Shown in pieces: positions 11,632-23,910 of a stretch of DNA of 64,000 bases (positions within the stretch are counted from its first letter, which is position 1; each line of letters opens with the position of its first letter). The DNA lies in assembly GCA_964059195.1 (NCBI GenBank), contig CAXKWD010000006.1, forward strand, positions 174,094,825 through 174,158,824. Direction: 5' to 3'. The position numbers and the translations under genes are program-made. Below the pieces are notes generated by a model. The model made no database searches, had not been told where the DNA came from, and saw nothing but the letters and a program-made list of their open reading frames with translations. Origin of the DNA: Ectobius pallidus. Its lineage: Eukaryota; Arthropoda; Insecta; Blattodea; Ectobiidae.

Positions 11632-12026
11632 TATGCATTAGCAAACTTTACGTTTGGCTAGAATTCCAGTACCAGCACTGGCCTGCGGAAATCCACATTA
11701 GTAAGCAATCCCTTCGGCCATGGTATTGAAAACTTAATAGTTGTGATTTCACAATATTGTTTTAGGCTATGTACAAAACAAAGAAAACCCAAACACCAAA
11801 ATTTAAAAAGTAGATTAAAAGGATATTAAAGGATATTAAAATTAAAAGAAAATTAAAATTAAAAGATGCCAAAAGAGAATATATCTCAATACGAGTACAT
11901 GAGTACACGAGACTCAATTCTCACTCAATATACAAACCCTTGCCGGACTGCAAAGAAAACACATAACACAATGATTAGGCCCACCGTTCACTCCTTGCTG
12001 CCTCTTTCTAAATGCATATATATTTT

Positions 12027-12463
12027 TGCACTCCTTAGCTGGTAAGTGTTACTTACGAAAGTTGTTTACATGGATCGTAACTTGACATTACCACACGCAA
12101 TCTTGTTGCTAGGGGCGACGGGCAGAAAGTTACTTTACCGCCCGCAAACGCTTATTTGCGGGCTGTAATGACAAGGCCTCCCCGCTTTATAAATATTCGG
12201 TTGCCATAAACAATAACAAATGCGAATCCCTTTCTGAAATAAGCACCATTCTTCAAGACTGTATATACATAATATTTTCAGGTAATATCACAATTAATAC
12301 AATTAAATTGATATAAGTAACCGTCGTGCAAAAAATAGCATGCAACCCACGGACCGTAAACTCGAAAACTTAAAAACTTAAAAACCCTCGGCTGCGCCTC
12401 GGGTATTGAATCTGTTTCCTTGACCCGTAAACGTGCCTTTCCGCCTTTGTGTCGCAATGTACT
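12027..12463 (+). mobile_element. Family C element with defined insertion site
   Basis: It starts TGCACTCCTTAGCTGG and ends CGCAATGTACT, flanked on both sides by ATTTT (12022-12026 and 12464-12468). The other unit of the tandem duplication carries the empty site at 10860-10880, where the same flanks are continuous with a single ATTTT, so both boundaries and the 4-5 bp target duplication are supported. The 3' third is a long imperfect hairpin (from aaaaaatagcatgcaac to the end) with an inner CCTCGGCTGCGCCTCGG. No coding capacity. Confidence 0.75.
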
Positions 12464-12642
12464 ATTTTAACTTCCAATAATCCGAGTGAAGGCTGTAAAA
12501 AGTAGGCCTACTTATTTTAGATGCGGCTACTTTACTTTCTCAGTGCCTATATTTCTTGCATCTCATTTTGTGGGTCTATATTTCTCTCTTAAGGCCAAGC
12601 TGTTCCATTCATTTTCTACAGAATTTTCTCTTCCTGTTTGTG

Positions 12643-12880
12643 TTGTGAAATGGGCTGGACATATTGTGCGCATGGAGGAGGAAAGACATATCGTAGCGCC
12701 TCGCTCCCAGTGATTTCCATCTTTTCCTACACCTCAATAAATGACAGAGAAGCGGAGATGGTTTGTCACACAGTGGTTCAAATCCCAGGCGACAGACTTC
12801 TATGGCATATGTATTCAAAAGTTGGTCCCACGGTATGAAAAATGTCTCAATTCCCGTGGCGAATATGTTGAAAAATAGCT
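12643..12880 (+). pseudogene. LINE-tail / mariner transposase chimera, copy 2
   Basis: 12643-12711 reads VVKWAGHIVRMEEERH, a motif of LINE reverse-transcriptase tails. 12712 onward gives, in changing frames, PSDFHLF, then QATDFYGICIQKLVPRYEK and a SRGEYVEK end with stop, the typical C-terminus of mariner transposases. Frameshifts prevent function. Confidence 0.65.
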
Positions 12881-13039
12881 GAACACTTGCTATGTCTGTT
12901 GAAATAAATATTTCCACGAAATTGTGTTTAGTTTGCTTCGTATCATAGGTATTGTAGGTAATTGCATTATAAAGACTATTTCACAAAACAAGTGAAAGAA
13001 ATAATTGATACAGTAAAACTTCTATTGAAAGACTACTGA

Positions 13040-13265
13040 TAGCCCTATAGCCCAGACCTTGATCCCAGTGATTTCCATCTTTTCCTACACCTCAACAAAT
13101 GACAGAGAATGAAGAGAAGCGAAGATGGTTGTCACACAGTGGTTCACTTCCCAGGCGGCAGACTCCTACGAAACAGGTGTTCAAAAGATGGTCTCACGGT
13201 ATGACAAATGGCTCAATTGCGGTTGCTAATATGTTGAAAAAAGCTGAACACTTGCTGTAACTGTT
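13040..13265 (+). pseudogene. Mariner transposase C-terminal remnant, copy 3
   Basis: Reads S-P-I-A-Q-T-L-x-P-x-SDFHLF-like pieces (from the YSPDLAPSDFHLF region of mariners, which contains the last catalytic aspartate) and QAADSYETGVQKMVSRYDK, with frameshifts. It lies downstream of copy 2, within the second duplication unit. Confidence 0.6.
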
Positions 13266-14049
13266 GCAACAAACATTTCCATTAAATTGTGTTTTGCTTG
13301 TGTAAAGGGCCCCATAAGGACGGCACTCTTATAACCTGTATGGCCGTGCTAAAGGTACGTGTTCAGTGAATCATATTCAAATATTGACTGCCAGAGCATT
13401 ATGTGAAATCCACATCCCCTATAAGTTACAGGTAACAAACAGCAATTTTCATATGAGGCCGGAATAACCTGTTTAATAATGGATTACTTTTATCACTTGG
13501 GATTCACATGTGTATTCGGGGGTATTGCCCCGGTACCGGTCAGGCCTCGTTACCGGTCAACAAGGTTTCCTCTAAAATGGCTACAGATATCAGCAGAAAA
13601 CAGTTAAGAAGTGGTAGGCAGGAACAAAAGAGTCCATGTTTGTATCTCTCCTATGCATTAGCAAACTTTACGTTTGGCTAGAATTCCAGTACCAGCACTG
13701 ACGTATGGCCTGAGGAAATCCACGTTAGTAAGCAATTCCTTCCGCCATGGTATTGAAAACTTAATAGTTGTGATTTCACAATAATATTTTATGTACAAAA
13801 CAAAGAAACCCCCAAACACCAAAATTTGAAAAGTAGATTAATAGGGAATTAAATAGTAGGACTTCAATTAAAAGAAGATTAAAATTAAAAGACGACAACG
13901 AAGAATACTGTATATCAAGAGAAGACTGTTAGTACACGAGACTCAATTCTCACACAATATACAAACCCATGCCGGACTGCAAAGAAAACACTTAACACAA
14001 TGATTAGGTTCATAGTTTATTACCTTCTCTAGGCATCTGCCTTAATGAC

Positions 14050-14700
14050 TGACTGACAGACTGACACAGAATCAACGTAGAGCCTAAACTATAGCAGGTA
14101 GAGACTTGGAATTTTGACAGTACCTTCGTTTCATAATGTAAGTACACACTAAGAAAGGATTTTGGAAAAATTTTGATTTTAAAAGCCAAACATAAAATGT
14201 TTTAGAGGAGACATAATACCTATTTACACAGAATTATCAAATCCAAATCACATTCCATGTACAGTTCTCATGACAACAGTGTATTGTTGGCAGTGTTCAC
14301 AGGTAGCTTTGGAAATAAATGAAACGAGACTTTGACAAATTAGAGAAGAAATCGATATAATTCATTGGCGTAAATAAACAATGAAACGAAAATAATGCAC
14401 AATGTGATGCAGTCACATAACTTTCTCTGCCCTCGACAAAGGGAATATCATTTTCTCACTTCATATTTTTATGTAGAATAAGAGTTCGTATTGCAGGGAC
14501 CGCACTTTCAGTTGTTTCAGTCTGAGTGTGTGCCAACAAATATGCCATATCATAAGTCGGTAAAAAAATCTATCCGCTGATACATTATTTATAGCTGTAG
14601 GCTTTGTATTTTTAATTGGGAAATATGGATATTTATCATAGGCCCTAAGCCCCTAAGCATGTAAAAGGAGACAAAATAGGATGGAACATTTATGTAAAAA
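14050..14700 (+). mobile_element. Helitron-like fragment, second subfamily
   Basis: Matches 16797-17170 (aatcaacgtagag, gtagagacttgg, aagaaaggattttg) and, in reverse, 7890-8120. The CTAG end is missing; sequence homology stops near the (TG)n(TA)n tract. Confidence 0.55.
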
Positions 14701-15739
14701 CGATGTCAGTGTTAATAAATATAATATTTTAATTATTTTTCTGTTAAATAAGTAATTTAATCAAAACATCTAGCAGTCGTCTGCTAGTAAAGCTATATAG
14801 CATGTGTGTGTGTGTGTATATATATATTCATATATATATATATATATATAATCATATATACATACAAACACTGCAATAGTGCAATGTATTTCTCACCCCT
14901 GAGGTAAAATTATTTTCTGCATTCACAGTTCTTCATCTGTCCGTCTATTTCTTGAAACGCAATTTAATTCCAACAGAATTAATAACGGAGGAATGTCTCA
15001 TCTTTGTGAGCTGCATTTCTTTCTCTGGAACACGCTTCATAATTCCGATCTCTATGTATGAATGCCGTGAAAACGAGATGAGACGTCTTCATCTGCCAGC
15101 GAAAATTTAATTTACAATTCAACAAAATAATATTACGAGATGAAAGGTATTACGGAATTGCAATGTTGGGAACACTGAATGCTACTTGGAAGTGGCATTA
15201 TTCACACCTCCAAATGAAAGCAGCTTCGATTCTTGCGTCGTCATGGTAACGGAATAAATAAATAATTCATAAACGTTATTACGTATACTTGAGAAGCGAT
15301 TGTAGCTCATAACACGATGATGGAATAAATTACATCTGCGCTTCCGATTCTGTGAATTCGTCGACACTCCCGTGCGATTACAAAATATTAACACGACTAG
15401 GTAAGTGAATGCATGTAATATAAGAGTGTAGTAATGTAGGGTCGTATTCATGAATATATTGACGACTTGGATTCTGCTAAATGATCGAATAAGACTTTAA
15501 AAGTTTGCTTTCTAAAGTAATCGGCATAATTCAAACATAAGTCGCCCTTTAAACTCCGCCCATTCGATATTCAAATTTGCACGGACTGTGTGATGTATTT
15601 TTTTGTTTCTGAGCGGTGCATAGTGACCAACTGTCCTTGTATATTGTCTCAAGTGCCTTGCATCCACCTCTACATTATAGCTATATAATGCATAACACTA
15701 ACCACATAGAACCATAGATGTGACGATAATATCAACCCG
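14701..15739. other. No gene recognised; (TG)n(TA)n at 14802-14850
   Basis: Mostly unique-looking sequence. GTCGTCATGGTAAC at 15236-15249 resembles an RFX X-box. The 15182-15451 minus-strand frame shows no domain. Confidence 0.45.
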
Positions 15740-16045
15740 AAAACATCGATGTATTTTGACGGAAAACATCGATGTATATGAAAAAAAGCTTGTGGTTTCC
15801 GAAAATTAGGCAAAATTCATAAATAAACTGAAATATTTCCATGAAAACTATCGATGTAAAAAATCGATGTTTTGGGAAATTAGGCTGCTGTAATTAAAAT
15901 TATATCTTAGAACCAAGGTAGGCCTATTAATCTTACTTCAGTATTGTAAATTAAAAAAATTAAAAAAAAAAAAAATTGATGTCGGGAAGAAACGTCGATG
16001 TAGAAAAAATCGATAATTGACATGAAAACATCGGCCATCGATGCT
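15740..16045. repeat. Cluster of ATCGAT-type motifs
   Basis: At least six AATCGAT/CATCGAT-type words within 300 bp (near 15744, 15767, 15849, 15862, 16007, 16033) plus variants. The right end reads gcatcgatg...caaccctaccctgca in reverse, similar to a hAT-like terminus, so this may be a decayed transposon with an internal subterminal repeat rather than a host control element. Confidence 0.4.
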
Positions 16046-16796
16046 CAACCCTACCCTGCATTGTAAAGAAGCATCAATAAGAGATAAACAATATAACATC
16101 GGCTTTTGCATATGTGAACATCGGTAGCAGATGACGCAGCGGTCGGGTGGTAGGCCACGTCCTTTCGGGGATGTAGCGCCACGGAGTTTAGTTTGGTTTA
16201 GTCAAAGTCTAGATTACCGGCGACTTCGATCGTCAAAGTTTGGACTGTGTATAAGAAAACGGCGGCTTTGTCCTTTGCAAAGCCCACTGCAATCCGAAGT
16301 CTTGTTAATAAATACGGCCTTTGGAATAATTTGTAATTTCGGAGGAAAATGGAGCATCAAAGCAACAATACACGTTTTATTAAATCCAAATTTTACCCCA
16401 AAAATTTAGATTTTAAAATAGAAGAATATGTTATAATTTTTTGACCTCCGAGGAGAGGTTATATTTATGAGAGGAAGAACCAGCGACATATGTTCTCCTG
16501 GCATTGAACAAGCAGCTTTCTGGATTCCAGTTTTTCCAGCAGGTTCAGTTAATTAAGGTGGCATCCATAAATCTGGAAGCCTCCTGCATCAACAACCGAA
16601 ACATTGCTTTGCAAAAACTCCGTACGCATGCGCCATGTCCAACTTCATTAAGTGCAACGTCTTCCCAATGTTATTTATTGCACAAAAATATAACACCAGA
16701 AAACAAAAATGTAAATTTTCACTGTCGGTTTAGTGCGTACACTGTTATGTTGTGTTTAAATACTGGTCATTATGTAGAACAAAAACTTTCCTTTGC
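16046..16796. other. No gene recognised
   Basis: 16131-16320 is richer in GC and CpG than its surroundings and carries a 92-residue frame with no recognisable domain; 16504-16803 holds another short frame of the same kind. It could be an untranslated exon or a decayed repeat. Confidence 0.35.
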
Positions 16797-17618
16797 CGTC
16801 TGACAGAAAATCAACGTAGAGACCAAACTATAATAGGTAGAGACTTGGAATGTTGACAGCACCTTCTTTTCATAATGTGCTCACTAAGAAAGGATTTTGA
16901 AAAATGTTGATTTTAAATGCAAAAAATTAAATGTTTTTGAGAATACTTAATCCCATTTTACACAGAATTATCAAATCTAAATCACAGTTCACATGACAAC
17001 AGTTGCCAGTGGTCTCACGTAGGTTTGGAAATAAATGATATGGGACTTTGACAAATTAGAGAAGCTTTCGATAAAATTCATTGCTGTAAATAATAATATT
17101 GAAGATTAAATCCACGAAAATAATGCACAATATGATGCAGTCACATAATTTTCTCTACCCTGAACAAAGAGAATACCATACGAGGTATGGTAATATGTAT
17201 ATTATTATATCGCAGGTTTTTCGGGGGGAGAGGGAAATATGAAAGTGACATTAAATTAGTTTTTAATTTCATCCCCGAAACGGTTTTATGGTAACATGAG
17301 AGTGAGAAATAAAATATTCCGCAAAGACAATACAATTTTATGTTGTCGAAATTTCTGTTTCTTCTTATTTGAACCCCTGCTAGGCATGGCGTGTAGAAGC
17401 AATGGGATGCAAAATTCTACATCCTCTATGAGCCATAAAAAGCTATACCAAGAGTTTTCTGAGGGAATAAATAGTCTGAGTGTGATAAGTCGTTCTTCTT
17501 CATTTCAAATTATAAATACCTATATAAGGACCTAGAATTTAGAAGTCAAAAGTCCTTCATAAGTTAATTTAGAATTACAAAATACTAAAAACGGGTGACG
17601 TCGGGACTTTTAAGCTAG
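16797..17618 (+). mobile_element. Helitron-like element, second subfamily, about 820 bp
   Basis: It ends CTAG (17615-17618) before T. Its opening matches 14060 and its second half matches 7460-7860 in reverse. The start is less certain because the family's usual TCTATATA opening is absent. Confidence 0.55.
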
Positions 17619-17639
17619 TTTTATATAAAAAGAAAGAAT

Positions 17640-18475
17640 AAACATTAAGTTTAAATAATTCTACTTTTTGGACTTGTTTGATGGTTGCCATGGGAACACA
17701 CCCTTGCATTGCCCTCTATGACTTAGACGAGGTTACATACTTAAAGTGACACATTGCCCGCATTACGTTCGACTAGAGTAATATCGATATACATCGAGAT
17801 ATCGCTGTGGGGAGTGTCCACAGGGGGCAGTGCATGTTGCTGGTAGCCATATTAATATCATAACATCTCTAGAGATTTATGTGGAACTGGTTTACAATAT
17901 TTCTAATGTTAAATACATGAAATCAGGTCGTTACCATTTCCACTCGTGTCCATATTAAGGGGATACGTACACTGTAAAGTACGCAGCATTTGAAATTTAT
18001 ATTCTTACTCCCATGAATTTTTCTTCAATTAAGATGTTGTAGTCAACATTATCTTGGATGTAAGAATGTTTATTTACTGTTCTAGTGAATTAAGACCTAT
18101 ATAGTCTGAACAGGTTGCCGGTCTTCTTAGCCTTAGAGCCGTGGTGAAGGAGGCTGCGGGTGTGAGTCCCTCTTCGGGCATGGGTGTGCGTATAAATTAA
18201 GGAAAAGTCAATTTTCTCTGCCCAAATAAAAGTTAGCCTCTTAGCATGGAGCTGTTTTCGAAAAAAATGGCGACAAATGAAATTTTCCCCCCTTAAAAAT
18301 AAGATAAATTCGTCGTCAATCTTCATGTCATACCCCCAAAAGGTACCTAACCCAAATACAAAATGTTGTTTTAGTACGATTTTCCGTTACAAGAGGCCGT
18401 ATTACAAAGAGCGCATATTCAGAGTGGGTGGCTTATATTTACCCATCAGAGAAAACAATACGTAATAATAATAAA
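17640..18475. other. No gene recognised
   Basis: Unique-looking AT-rich sequence with no long frame and no repeat boundary that I can support. Confidence 0.4.
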
Positions 18476-19553
18476 AATCAGGTAAACTGATGTAACAAAG
18501 TGCCAGTATGTTTCTGTTTAATCAGTTATGACTGCAATTATGATATGCAGAATATGCTTTTTTTTTAAATTGATTTCCAAGTTAAGCTCCAGATTTATTC
18601 ATTATTCAGGGCTTACGGAAGAACAAAGGTCTAGTTTTTTTAATGAGATTAAAATCTTCCAGCATCAGCTGAACTGTGCAGATTTGTGATATCATGACAA
18701 TTGCACACTCACATAAAAATACCAAAAAAAATTCAAATTGGCCGGTTTCGGGTTTTGAACCATGGACTCCAGAATGTGAGGCCAAGACGTTACCATCTTG
18801 GCCACCGGGGTCATTTTAACAGTCTAGTTGGATAACCGCATGTAAATCAATAGTGATTTTTTTTTGTCATAGCTACCTGTATTTTAATTTCCAAGGCCTT
18901 ATAATATCACAGTAAAACAATAGGCAGTGTTGTCAAGATAACTGATTTTCATTTTTTCTAATAAATTCTTTCGAATACGTATATTACCATAAAATAGGCA
19001 CTAAATTGAACATTACTCCGAAACAGGTCAACCGATTTTATCCATTATAAATAGACGTCTTCCCATGGACATTATAAATGCGTATACGAAGTTTCATAAA
19101 TATACGATAAAGCGTATTTGAGTTATTGCGCCTTTAAAGTTGACACTAAATTGGCGTTTACTCCGGTACCGGTCAACAGATTAGGTTCAAATTCAATAGG
19201 GCACTTCTCATGAACGTCATAAATGAGTATACCAAGTTTCATGGAAATCCGATAGCCTACAGCGTATTTGAGTTATGGTGCCTTTCTATTAGAAAGGAGC
19301 CATAATCTATTAAAATAGGCACTAAATTGGGCATTACTCCGGTACCGGTGAACCGATTTGATTCAATATCAATAGGGTTCTTCCCATGGACATTAAAAAT
19401 GAGTTTTCCAAGTTTCATGAAAATCCGAAAAAGCGTATTTGAGTTATGGCGCGTACAGACACAAGGACGGACGGACGGACGGACAGACAGACGGACAGAC
19501 ATTTTTCGTCCCCACACACAATCTCATAAAGTACCATACTGACACTTAATAAA
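18476..19553 (-). repeat. Dispersed repeat family B, full copy
   Basis: Collinear with 5893-6952. The terminal hairpin motif atcaggtaaactgat is at 18478, the tRNA-like region with reversed box B near 18745-18825, three degenerate units at about 19000, 19150 and 19325, a (GGAC)n tract at 19465-19500, and the end at ccatactgacactta. Confidence 0.7.
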
Positions 19554-19689
19554 GAAGGATGTCTTTGAGCAAAAAATGCTACGACATTGTCATAATGTTA
19601 AATTAGCTTTGTACACGTATATTTATAAATTCATCAACACTATAGAAAGCCCTCTGAGTTAGCCAATCAGAAATAAGTAAAGTGTTCCC

Positions 19690-19975
19690 TATACAGGCCG
19701 TGGATGCCCTAAGGGTTCCAGGAGGTTGAGGCTCCAAGATTTTAGACATTCGGCACGTGAAGGTGGTAAGGTTGTCTGCCTTACGCACCGGTCGCCTTTA
19801 CCCCCAGAATTGCTCCTGGTACTCATTTCTGTTAGAGGCTGAGTCGATCCCAGGGCCATAGTGCCACCAGAAGGATTAAGCCAATTGAAAAAACCAAATG
19901 ATCTCAACGGGGATCGGACCCGCGACCTTCCGATTTGTAGCGCAGCCTCAACCCCTACACCACCGTGTACCCCAA
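19690..19975 (-). mobile_element. tRNA-derived SINE
   Basis: The minus-strand opening 19975-19900 folds like a tRNA: box A-like GGTGGTGTAGGGGTTGAGG, then box B GGTCCGATCCC next to GGTCGCGG. It is followed by a body of about 200 bp (ttggcttaatccttctggtggc and onward). No second copy lies in the window, so the 3' end is approximate. Confidence 0.55.
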
Positions 19976-20345
19976 TCAGAGATAAGACTTCTTAATATTT
20001 TTCTATCCCATTGATAGACGTCGTTTGGAAACTTGTTGCCTATTTTTGTGGCCATTGCTGAGAAATTGCTTAGTGTTTTGTTTAGCCTGCGTATCCTGGG
20101 TGCCTCAAAGTGAATTTGGTGGCTAAGTTCATAAGTATGAGAGATAGTTCTGACCAGAATGGCAGCCAAAATTATCCTTTACGAATAAAACAGCATCTAA
20201 AATATATAGGTTAGTCGTCATAGTCATTTTCTGATCTGTGAATAATGGTTTGCAATGAGTTCTGAGTAATGAATTTGTTAATATTCTCAATGATTTCTGT
20301 AGTAGTAAAATAAATACTTTTTGAGAATGACTGCCCTAGATCAGA

Positions 20346-20420
20346 AGGCCATATTGTAAAATACTTTGGAAATATAATATACCTCTAAAGGTTCGATCCC
20401 AAACCCACTGGATGACAGCT
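20346..20420 (+). repeat. 75-bp direct repeat, left copy
   Basis: Matches 20832-20906 at about 90% (ggccatattgtaaa to ccactggatgacagct) and includes a box B-like GGTTCGATCCC. The pair brackets the truncated family C copy. Confidence 0.7.
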
Positions 20421-20425
20421 GAACC

Positions 20426-20714
20426 TTCATAATATAAGCCTTTTTGGAAGTTCGGAACCAAGGCCCCCCAGTTTGTGGCGACATCTATCTTCAATAATGT
20501 ATAATACATAATATGTTCAGCTAATATCTCAATTAATATAATTAAATTGATATAAATAATCATCGTGCAAAAAATAGCATGCAATACTCGTGCCGTAAGC
20601 GCATAACGGATCTCGGAAAATTTAAAAAAACTCGGCGCGAGAGCCTCATTTTATCAAACTCTTTCCTCGATCCGTATGCATCGCTTACGGCACTTGTATC
20701 GCAATATACTATGG
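20426..20714 (+). mobile_element. Family C element, 5'-truncated
   Basis: Retains the middle (aaggcccccc...gtttgtggcgac) and the full terminal hairpin, with arms running from gcatgcaatactcgtgccg to cggcacttgtatcgcaata. The first part of the family is missing. Confidence 0.65.
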
Positions 20715-20831
20715 GAGCACATATGTCTGTGAACAAACATTTTCTGCCGAGAACTTCAACAAAAATAAACTGCGTTTGTCAATTTAGAGGCCAGTATTAA
20801 GGACTGAAACTTTAAATTGCCCAATACCAGT

Positions 20832-20906
20832 AGGCCATATTGTAAAGTACTTTGAAAATATAATATACCTGTAAAGGTTCGAACCCAAACCCACTGGATG
20901 ACAGCT
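20832..20906 (+). repeat. 75-bp direct repeat, right copy
   Basis: Partner of 20346-20420. Its box B-like element reads GGTTCGAACCC. The pair may be two SINE pieces or the product of a rearrangement around the family C copy. Confidence 0.7.
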
Positions 20907-20909
20907 TGT

Positions 20910-21744
20910 TACGTGAAACTGTGTCTATAGAACACTACAAACAAACAAACCCACCAGAATTAAATATTCATACAGCCTTGAGGTATAATTTGAGAACTAG
21001 TTCTTAAAGAGGTTGTTCAACTCCCCGGACCCCTCGGGCGGTCAGGGGGTGAGATCAGACGAATTAACCCCCCTGCCCCCTCCCCATGTCTAGCTGGCTT
21101 CATACCGGTTTCAAAAAAATAATGGTTTTTATTAACAATTCCCTTCATATAAGTAGTTAGTTACCTATTCCACCGCTACCAGCGCTGTCAGCGGCCAGAT
21201 GGATGAACGGATTTCCATAAAAAATTAATAAGCCGGAACAATAACTCTAATATATTCTGATAATTGAATTTCAATCAAGCGAGTAAAGATACAAGCCCAG
21301 ATTGTTTCAAAAGATGGTCATAGTACTTCTTATAGGTTTATTTTAGACTTGGTAATGACGTATTTTATGAGATATAAATCCCTATTTAGGAGAATAACTC
21401 TAAATAATTGAATTCTTAATCGGATGTGTAAAGAAACAAGATCACGGCTTATGATTGTGACTTGATAATGAACAGTTCAATGGCTTCATGTTTATGGAAG
21501 GCTGCATTATCGACAGCATTTTCAACTTCTTATGAGAAATTTACATAATATGATATTGACATAACTATGCTTTATCTCTGGTAGCCATGGAAACATCTAA
21601 AAACAGATGAAGGCTGCAGATAAAGAGATCGGTAGATACGACTTTTATCTGGCTATCAGAGCCACCAAGTGAGCAGGAATGTAAGCTTCTTTTTTCTTTT
21701 TTTTTTTTTTAAGTTACAAGCAAGCCAATAGACTCTTTTCTGTA
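20910..21744. other. No gene recognised
   Basis: Contains a GC-rich stretch at 21025-21090 (ccggacccctcgggcgg) and a T-run near 21690-21710. No domain-bearing frame. Confidence 0.4.
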
Positions 21745-22545
21745 CCCGTACTTTAGCTACTAAAGGTAGAGAAGGTTGTGTTCTACCCTCAAATTCCGTG
21801 TCGAGTTTACAGTTATTATGAAAGTTTTTGAGATCCCTCTGAATGTAAAAATCCCTTTAGGAAGGCCTACAGGCTGAGGTAGAATTCGAAGTGCTTTCGG
21901 TTTAATTTATTGTCGCTGCGCAGCACTCTTCTTCTTTAGCCTTGGCATGACAAACCCGCAATAATAACTCCAAAAAAGAGGAAAGAGCACTTTTCAAACA
22001 TTCAAATCTCGCTTTATATGAGAGCTATCGAGAAACTAGTTATTGATTTGTAGAGTACTCATCAAGAGCTTTTCAACGATTCTTCACAAGACGTAGTTTC
22101 AAAAATTTCGAATTTCCATCCCCCACTCGTACCCCCAAAACCCCCGAATCGTTGGTGTCACTGTAAAGTCCATAGGGAGTACTCTAATTTATTCAAACAA
22201 AGTTTCCCTCTATAGTTCATAGGGGCCGAGATATAAATGTTTTAAAATTTCAACCCCCTCCCCCGACCACCCCCTTGGGCCAATTTTGCTCATTAACGAA
22301 CTTGTCCGAACTATTGGGCCTAGAAATAACATAATAAAATTTGGTTAAAATATCTTCAAAATTACGGCCGCTAGCGTGTAAATATAGCCTATATATAGGC
22401 CTACAACAACAAAAATGAACGGGCGGTGGTTTCGTACTTAGGGAAGCATGAAAAGTAAAGATATGAAAGAATTTTTCGAAAGTCATGACATGGTATCGAT
22501 TGCAATAAGTAGATTTTTCTTGGAAATCTACCTAAAAATGCTATT
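21745..22545. repeat. Dispersed repeat family E, copy 1
   Basis: Matches 46718-47640 in the opposite orientation (for example ccaattttgctcattaacgaacttgtccgaactattgggcct). One end is marked by the hairpin GTAGATTTTTCTTGGAAATCTAC near 22509-22531. The part 21745-21870 also matches 32930-33060. Confidence 0.6.
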
Positions 22546-22769
22546 TTCAGAAACATATCTCTGTGTGTGTGTCTGTTAACTGCTTAGCTCGAGAAAGAAA
22601 ATCGTATAACATTACAATTTTATTTTTTGGGGTTAGATACCTTCTGGAGATGTGACAACAAGATTGAAGACGGCTTCTGTTACTTTTTGTACCACTTTAC
22701 TTGAAAAAAATATCATTTTTCGATTTTTTTTTTAAACAGCCCTAACGATTTTAATTAAAATATTAGCCT

Positions 22770-22895
22770 ATAGGAGAAAAATTTTTGTGACAGTGGAATT
22801 TGAACCCATGACTTTCGGCTATCCGTGCCAATGCTCTTACCAACTGAGCTAAGCCGGAGTTCAATTCACAGCGCCAGATGGAACCTCTCTCCTAT
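22770..22895 (+). mobile_element. Twin-tRNA SINE, 5' half
   Basis: The order is the same as in the first half of 57370-57715: arm aggagaaaaattt, antisense tRNA-like module (22785-22859; reversed box B at 22798-22808, reversed box A near 22840-22851), then the spacer ccagatggaacctctctcctat. After that the match is lost. Confidence 0.65.
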
Positions 22896-22899
22896 GACT

Positions 22900-23910
22900 G
22901 ATTGCCCTTAGTGGTCTACCTCACTGACAGACAAGTTATGTCATATGCAGTACTGTGAGGCACACTAATTAGTGATTTTTGTGACCAGGCTTCCACTGTT
23001 ATTGTATAGTAACATTCACCATAACTAATACATCAGTCATTGGCACTGTAATATAGGAGCATTTCTTTCCAGGGCCTTCTGAGTGAAATGAATAAGGTGG
23101 TAACTAGGCAACCGCTAAGTAATCGACAGTGACTTGGATACATCCACAGCCCACTAGTAATAAACACATCTCTCCTAATTGGGGAGCATGTACTGTGTAT
23201 TATTTACTATCTTCACGGGCCAACATAATTATAAACCCGTGTAGGAGTCAGTGAACCCCGGAGACAACCTGAATACAAACTACCCCCGAACATTTGTGTC
23301 TTTACTTCCTCTTGACATACCATAAATATAAATAAAGGAAGTATTGTGCTCGGCCGTGAAATTCTAGGTCGACTTTCAGCAGAATTACACGTTGAATTTT
23401 TATTATGCCTATGTTACTCTCACTGTAGTGTAGTACACTATTTTATATCAGAATTTCATATACCTAGGTTGTATATACCGGGTGTTCGGAAATTCATATT
23501 ACAAACTTCTAGGGCTAGTAGAGGGGACTTAGTAGACAATATTTCGAATAGGAACCCATGTCCATAAACGTACCGTTTCCGTGCTACAGCCATTACAATG
23601 TGTCGGATTTGCCAGTGTTGTTTTGCAACCGGAGAGGCAGTACATGACGTCAGAAGAGCACCATGTGAAATGAGGTGTGACGTAAGGTACAGAAGTAAAT
23701 GACGTTAGACTCATTATGGACGAAAGTAAAATTTTTTGGTAACAATACCAAAGTAACAAAAAAAAACTTTCATTGATCACAATAACACTTGTGTCAACAG
23801 TTTCTGTATTCTGCAACTGGATGTGTCCCATACGAAACTGCTCGCTTCAACAGAGGCTCGATGTGACGACCACCAACGTCGTTGCACACATTGTACCGAT
23901 AGCTTATAAG
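22900..23910. other. No gene recognised
   Basis: ACCGGGTGTTCGGAAATTC at 23477-23495 is a common type of insect transposon tip, but I found no matching end. Short frames show no domain. Confidence 0.35.

Larger units (their letters stand above)
10780..14010. repeat. Imperfect tandem duplication, units of about 1.2 and 2 kb
   Basis: Blocks recur in order: ccggactgcaaa (10788, 11949, 13973), aacttccaataatccga (10874, 12470), the transposase remnant (11100, 12690, 13045), and the GC-rich TIR segment (11459, 13517). The offset grows from about 1.6 to about 2.05 kb because the second unit gained a family C insertion at its junction and a third transposase remnant. The flanking motif tgccggactgcaaagaaaacac also occurs alone near 28170 and 29370. 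Confidence 0.75.
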
